NCBI GenBank assembly: GCA_907163375.1
Contig: CAJQUW010007828.1
Coordinates: 402,501 to 466,500, forward strand
Direction of reading: 5' to 3'
DNA length: 64,000 bases
Source of the DNA: Prostheceraeus crozeri
Lineage: Eukaryota > Platyhelminthes > Polycladida > Euryleptidae
The position numbers were made by a program, and so were the translations under genes. This document shows, one piece after another, positions 60,577 through 64,000 of this stretch. Position 1 is the first letter of the stretch. The number at the start of each line of letters is the position of its first letter. The notes beneath the pieces are model-generated. The model saw only the letters and a list, made by a program, of their open reading frames with translations, was not told the origin of the DNA and did not search any database.

Positions 60577-61697
60577 GGAAGAAGTAACAGAAGACAAAAT
60601 AATTAATTCTTCCTATTAGGATGGAATCTTGATAAAAACATAGCAGGGATTGTTGAATCATCTTCTAGATGAGCAGAGGTTTGAAGGTAAAGCAAAATAA
60701 TTCCGGAAGTCAGCTTCGATTATGTTATGGTGCGCTTTAAAGCAGATGTAGAAATGTCTGTGTGGAATCTATCTTAACGAAGACAATAAGGCATTCATCG
60801 AGCAATTGCTTACTAAATTTAGTTTAAATATCCATCGCGAGTTTCAGGCGCTGTGAGACGTGTGTCCAGAATGCCAGAGTGGGTGAGACGAATTCTTAAT
60901 TGAACAATTACTTCAAGTAACTTGATCTCGTTTCAAAAAGGAACGTTATCGTGCGAGGGATTCAAGTCATTTGCAGGAAATAACTTAAATACAACCACTT
61001 CGGCTGTATTGCGTGGCGAGCGACGTCTTTCACGAGGCGACCGAGAAAGACGATATGCGGCATCTAAAATGAGATCTGATATCAGCGGGAGATTATTACC
61101 TGATTCTGCACGATGAAACTTGTGGCATATAGTTTACAACTCGTCTCCGCACCTTTGCTAGATTCAGCTTTGCCACTGCGCCTTTGCTTGGGAACATATT
61201 CGTTGTTCCTGGAAATATCTACCAAGCAGTGGATTGGTAATTTGTTTCGTAAAAAATGTTTACGAAAGAAAAGTTTCTGTTGCTAGAAACTTGTTTCCAG
61301 CCTAGTCTAGGTTTTATGAATATCCAGTGTTCTTGACTGTGCCAAAATCTATCGTATAATTGTGAGTGATTTTGATGACATTTCCGATTTTAATTCTTTT
61401 GTAAAGATTTGATTTTTAATACACTGATCAAACTGCGCATTAAATATCAAAACTGCTAAAAGCACATGTTATAGAAATAAAAAGCAAATTTGCTTCAGAA
61501 GCAACAATTTTTACGGATAGTATCATCTTATCATAAAAAGCAAATTACCTCGTATATGTAATACAAATTTCAAACGCTTTAGAATATTCATGTGTCAAAT
61601 AAGATCTCAATGCTATGATAAGTTATGAATAATAAAACGTCTATAATCATGAACATTGCAGAGTGCCAGTTCGTCTGGGCATCGAATAGGAAGATGT
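60577..61697. other. No gene seen
   Basis: A 64-codon frame at 60922-61116 is arginine-rich but resembles nothing known. No RNA gene. Confidence 0.45.
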
Positions 61698-61778
61698 CCT
61701 CAGACTTGAGCAATTTGAGCACGAAAATTGTCTACGGCTGCCAAGGAATTTTGGTGCTTAAATTGCTCAAGTCTGAGG
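61698..61778. repeat. 25-bp inverted repeat beside the 21-bp minisatellite
   Basis: CCTCAGACTTGAGCAATT at 61698 is repeated inverted at 61754-61778, with one mismatch over 25 bp and a 31-bp loop. The motif plus its AGGAAGATGT flank also occurs, inverted, near 34640-34672. Confidence 0.7.
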
Positions 61779-61850
61779 AAACCCTTTTAGTCAAAACATC
61801 TATAATTGTGATAATCCATACAATGATTAAAACATAGGAACTGACATGAA

Positions 61851-62370
61851 ACGTCATAACAGTCACATCAGACGTCATAACAAACACATCAGACGTCATA
61901 ACAGTCACATCAGACGTCATAACAAACACATCAGACGTCATAACAGTCACATCAGACGTCATAACAGCCACATCAGACGTCATAACAGCCACATCAGACG
62001 TCACAACAGTCACATCAGACGTCATAACAAACACATCAGACGTCATAACAGCCACATCAGACGTCACAACAGTCACATCAGACGTCATAACAAACACATC
62101 AGACGTCACAACAGTCACATCAGACGTCATAACAGTCACATCAGACGTCATAACAGTCACATCAGACGTCATAACAGTCACATCAGACGTCATAACAAAC
62201 ACATCAGACGTCATAACAGCCACATCAGACGTCACAACAGTCACATCAGACGTCATAACAGACACATCAGACGTCATAACAGACACATTAGACGTCATAA
62301 CAGTCACATCAGACGTCATAACAGACACATCAGACGTCACAACAGTCACATCAGACGTCATAACAGACAT
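61851..62370. repeat. 21-bp minisatellite, about 25 units
   Basis: The unit is ACGTCATAACAGTCACATCAG-like (21 bp), with variants AGTCAC, AAACAC, AGCCAC and AGACAC and CATAAC/CACAAC. It is stop-free in one frame on each strand, giving (RHNSHIR)n forward and (VMTSDVT)n reverse, which are not considered genes. Each unit carries a GACGTCA word, one base short of the cAMP-response-element core TGACGTCA. Confidence 0.95.
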
Positions 62371-62469
62371 AACATAAACAACAATAACACGAAAATTGAA
62401 AAATTAATCAAGGCTATTTGGAAATATTAAGTCGATTTTCGGTTGAGCAATTATTTAGTACAGCTCTTA

Positions 62470-64000
62470 CTTAAAAATTTATTGTTGTTGGTTAACCAAG
62501 TTGGGAACGAAGTTCTCGGGATAACCATTACTGTGAAAAAGTTGTATTATATTTTTAATTTCACTATGAAAAATTGTTCATTTGCTTGAAATCATGTACG
62601 CACGATTAGTCACACCTACTACTAAGCCTGTATGTCATTGCTTAAGGCGATTGGCTCCAAAATTTAATAACAACCCAATATACGTGTCCTTTCGAAACAC
62701 ACTAGTCTCTACGGTATTCGACATACCTATGCTAACATCTAAAAAAGAAATACTTGCGCCTCCTACTTCAGAGGTAAATTCCAAATTCGGATGCTGTTGA
62801 TTAAGAAATTGCTTTAACTGATTCATTTTACCTGAATTATCAAAAATGCATATACAGTCATCTACGTATCTATAATAAAATATGGGACTACAGTCCACTT
62901 CAAACCAATTCCGTTCTAATTCTGAAAGGAAAAAGTTTGCTAGAGTAGGTGCATGGGGCGACCCCATGCTTACACCATCGCCCTGTCGGAACATTTTGTT
63001 GTCAAAAAGAAAATGTCCTTCCGTTGCAAATTTTCATAATTTTATAAAAGTATATTTACTATATTTAGGTTTAGATTCTTTGTAGGCGGTGTCTTCAATA
63101 TAAATTTAAAAATCCAAAATACTGTTTACTGGTTCATGGCCACGCTTGTTCTCTCAAGTGAACTACAACAAGATAAAATGCTAAAACGTTGACAGAAGAT
63201 AATAACAGGAGCTAGTGAGTAAAGTTAAAACTACTGTTAAGTTAAAACCAGATGGGTGCAGAATTCGAGCTACAGACCGAAATCGACCAAGGCTGTCCAA
63301 TCGGCAGTAACACGACACTTGACCGAGTGCGACATTTTATCACAAGCTGAGCAAGGATTCAAAGTGGTGAGGAGCCTCAAAACGAAGTTTCAACTGTCGG
63401 TAGCTGAAAGTGTTACCATCAAAGAACAACAGCCTATATTGTGTGCGCAGAAAGACCGACTTCATGTCTTAAAACTAATTTAAAATTTGTTTCTGAATCA
63501 ATATTTATTGGTAATGTTGTTTAATGCTACCTTTTGCTTTATTTCAGTAGTGAGTGTACATAGTTTTTCTATGATTTCTGACATGTTAGAATGTACTAGT
63601 ACCTGACGTCATCATTCTTGTGTCTTGCGTAGTTTTAACTTTACTCACTAGTTCCTGTTATTATCTTCTGTCAACGTTTTAGCATTTTATCTTGTAGCTC
63701 ACTTGAGAGAACAAGCGTGGCCATGAACCAGCAAACAGTGTTTTGGATTTTTAAGCTTATATTTAGGTTTGTTGAGGGAGTTCTCTCTATAGACTAAATC
63801 AGCCGCTAAGCGAATAGTTTCATCGACTGGGATATTTGGAAAAGTGAAACTACGTCAAAACTTACTAGGATATTTTTATCATTGAACAAAGTTTTATGTT
63901 CATTTATGTTGTCAATCAAGTGTTGTGTTGATTTTAGCATGTACGTAGTATCAGTGTGTTTTTAATGATATTGTCTAAATTTGTATTTGGCTAACTTATA
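62470..64000 (-). mobile_element. Penelope-like element: reverse transcriptase region, runs off the window
   Basis: On the minus strand, from the right edge, SFDVVSLFPNIPVDETI is the first catalytic block of Penelope-type reverse transcriptases. After an inserted element (63073-63757) come FATEGHFLFDN, GVSMGSPHAPTLANFFL and the active site YYRYVDDCICIF, then VGGASISFLDVSI and downstream linker (LTNNNKF). These are characteristic of Penelope-like elements, relatives of telomerase. The endonuclease is not present in line with it. The copy is broken. Confidence 0.85.
63073..63757 (+). mobile_element. Penelope-like cassette inserted in another Penelope-like element
   Basis: A 13-bp target duplication TATATTTAGGTTT (63060-63072, 63758-63770) flanks it. 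Inverted repeats of about 130 bp (63100-63234 and 63629-63757) enclose the C-terminal half of an endonuclease at 63256-63483. Its SAVTRHLTECD, FKVVRSLKTKFQLSVAESVT and QPILCAQKDRLHVLKL blocks match the end of Penelope endonucleases. The right arm abuts the duplication directly; about 27 bp of unpaired sequence lie between the left duplication and arm. Confidence 0.82.

Noticed and set aside
61732-62430. Repeat proteins (RHNSHIR)n and (VMTSDVT)n over the 21-bp minisatellite
   Set aside because: Same reason: a 21-bp unit without stops reads open on both strands. No start context, domain or homologue.
58851-64000. One Penelope element split by a 2.8-kb insertion between reverse transcriptase and endonuclease
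   Set aside because: The endonuclease part has its own perfect 14-bp target duplication, so it is a separate truncated insertion.
1-64000. LTR retrotransposons, Polintons or viral genes
   Set aside because: I saw no gag, protease, integrase, capsid or envelope signatures and no paired LTRs. All reverse transcriptases are of LINE or Penelope type.

Overview
This window is AT-rich nuclear DNA from an animal, most likely an invertebrate. The evidence is spliced exons of a conserved metazoan gene with GT-AG borders, a eukaryotic tRNA-Phe, and a dense mix of animal-type transposons: CR1/Jockey-like LINEs, Penelope-like elements, Tc1/mariner, pogo and Harbinger-like or hAT-like short elements. I cannot name the species.

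The only host protein-coding gene I can support is THOC6, the WD40 subunit of the THO/TREX mRNA-export complex. It lies on the minus strand and spans about 33.5 kb. Three exons are visible: 56549-56143 (N-terminal blades), 34976-34713 (middle) and 23449-23000 (C-terminus and stop). They join in phase 0 and give about 372 codons. Introns of about 21.2 kb and 11.3 kb separate them, and these introns hold most of the notable content of the window.

Region by region. 1-15.9 kb: intergenic DNA with short palindromic transposons, some nested, a two-copy 770-bp element, and a decayed full-length LINE (about 8.0-11.5 kb, minus). 15.97 kb: tRNA-Phe(GAA). 16.6-22 kb: a 748-bp palindrome, then a nested stack in which a pogo-like element and a Harbinger-type MITE sit inside a larger TIR element (18109-21952). 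23-34.7 kb (THOC6 intron 2): a DD41D mariner and a DD34E Tc1 element back to back in a TA run, a Penelope endonuclease cassette, a TIR element carrying a tRNA-Thr-like sequence, a second broken Tc1, LINE fragments and a nested hAT-like element. 35-56 kb (THOC6 intron 1): an 841-bp fold-back element, a second LINE with a PHD-type ORF1 and a long intact reverse transcriptase frame, and a 12.9-kb minisatellite (42756-55645). The minisatellite is built from three interchangeable modules of 35, 16 and 17 bp and has kilobase-scale internal duplications. 56.6-64 kb: DNA upstream of THOC6 with tRNA-like sequence, Penelope-like copies (one inserted into the RT of another), a 251-bp palindrome and a 25-unit 21-bp minisatellite.

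The genes do not form an operon or pathway. The theme is one housekeeping gene stretched by layered insertions, whose order can partly be read from target-site duplications and empty sites. Many long open frames in the minisatellites, on both strands, are by-products of stop-free repeat units and are not genes.
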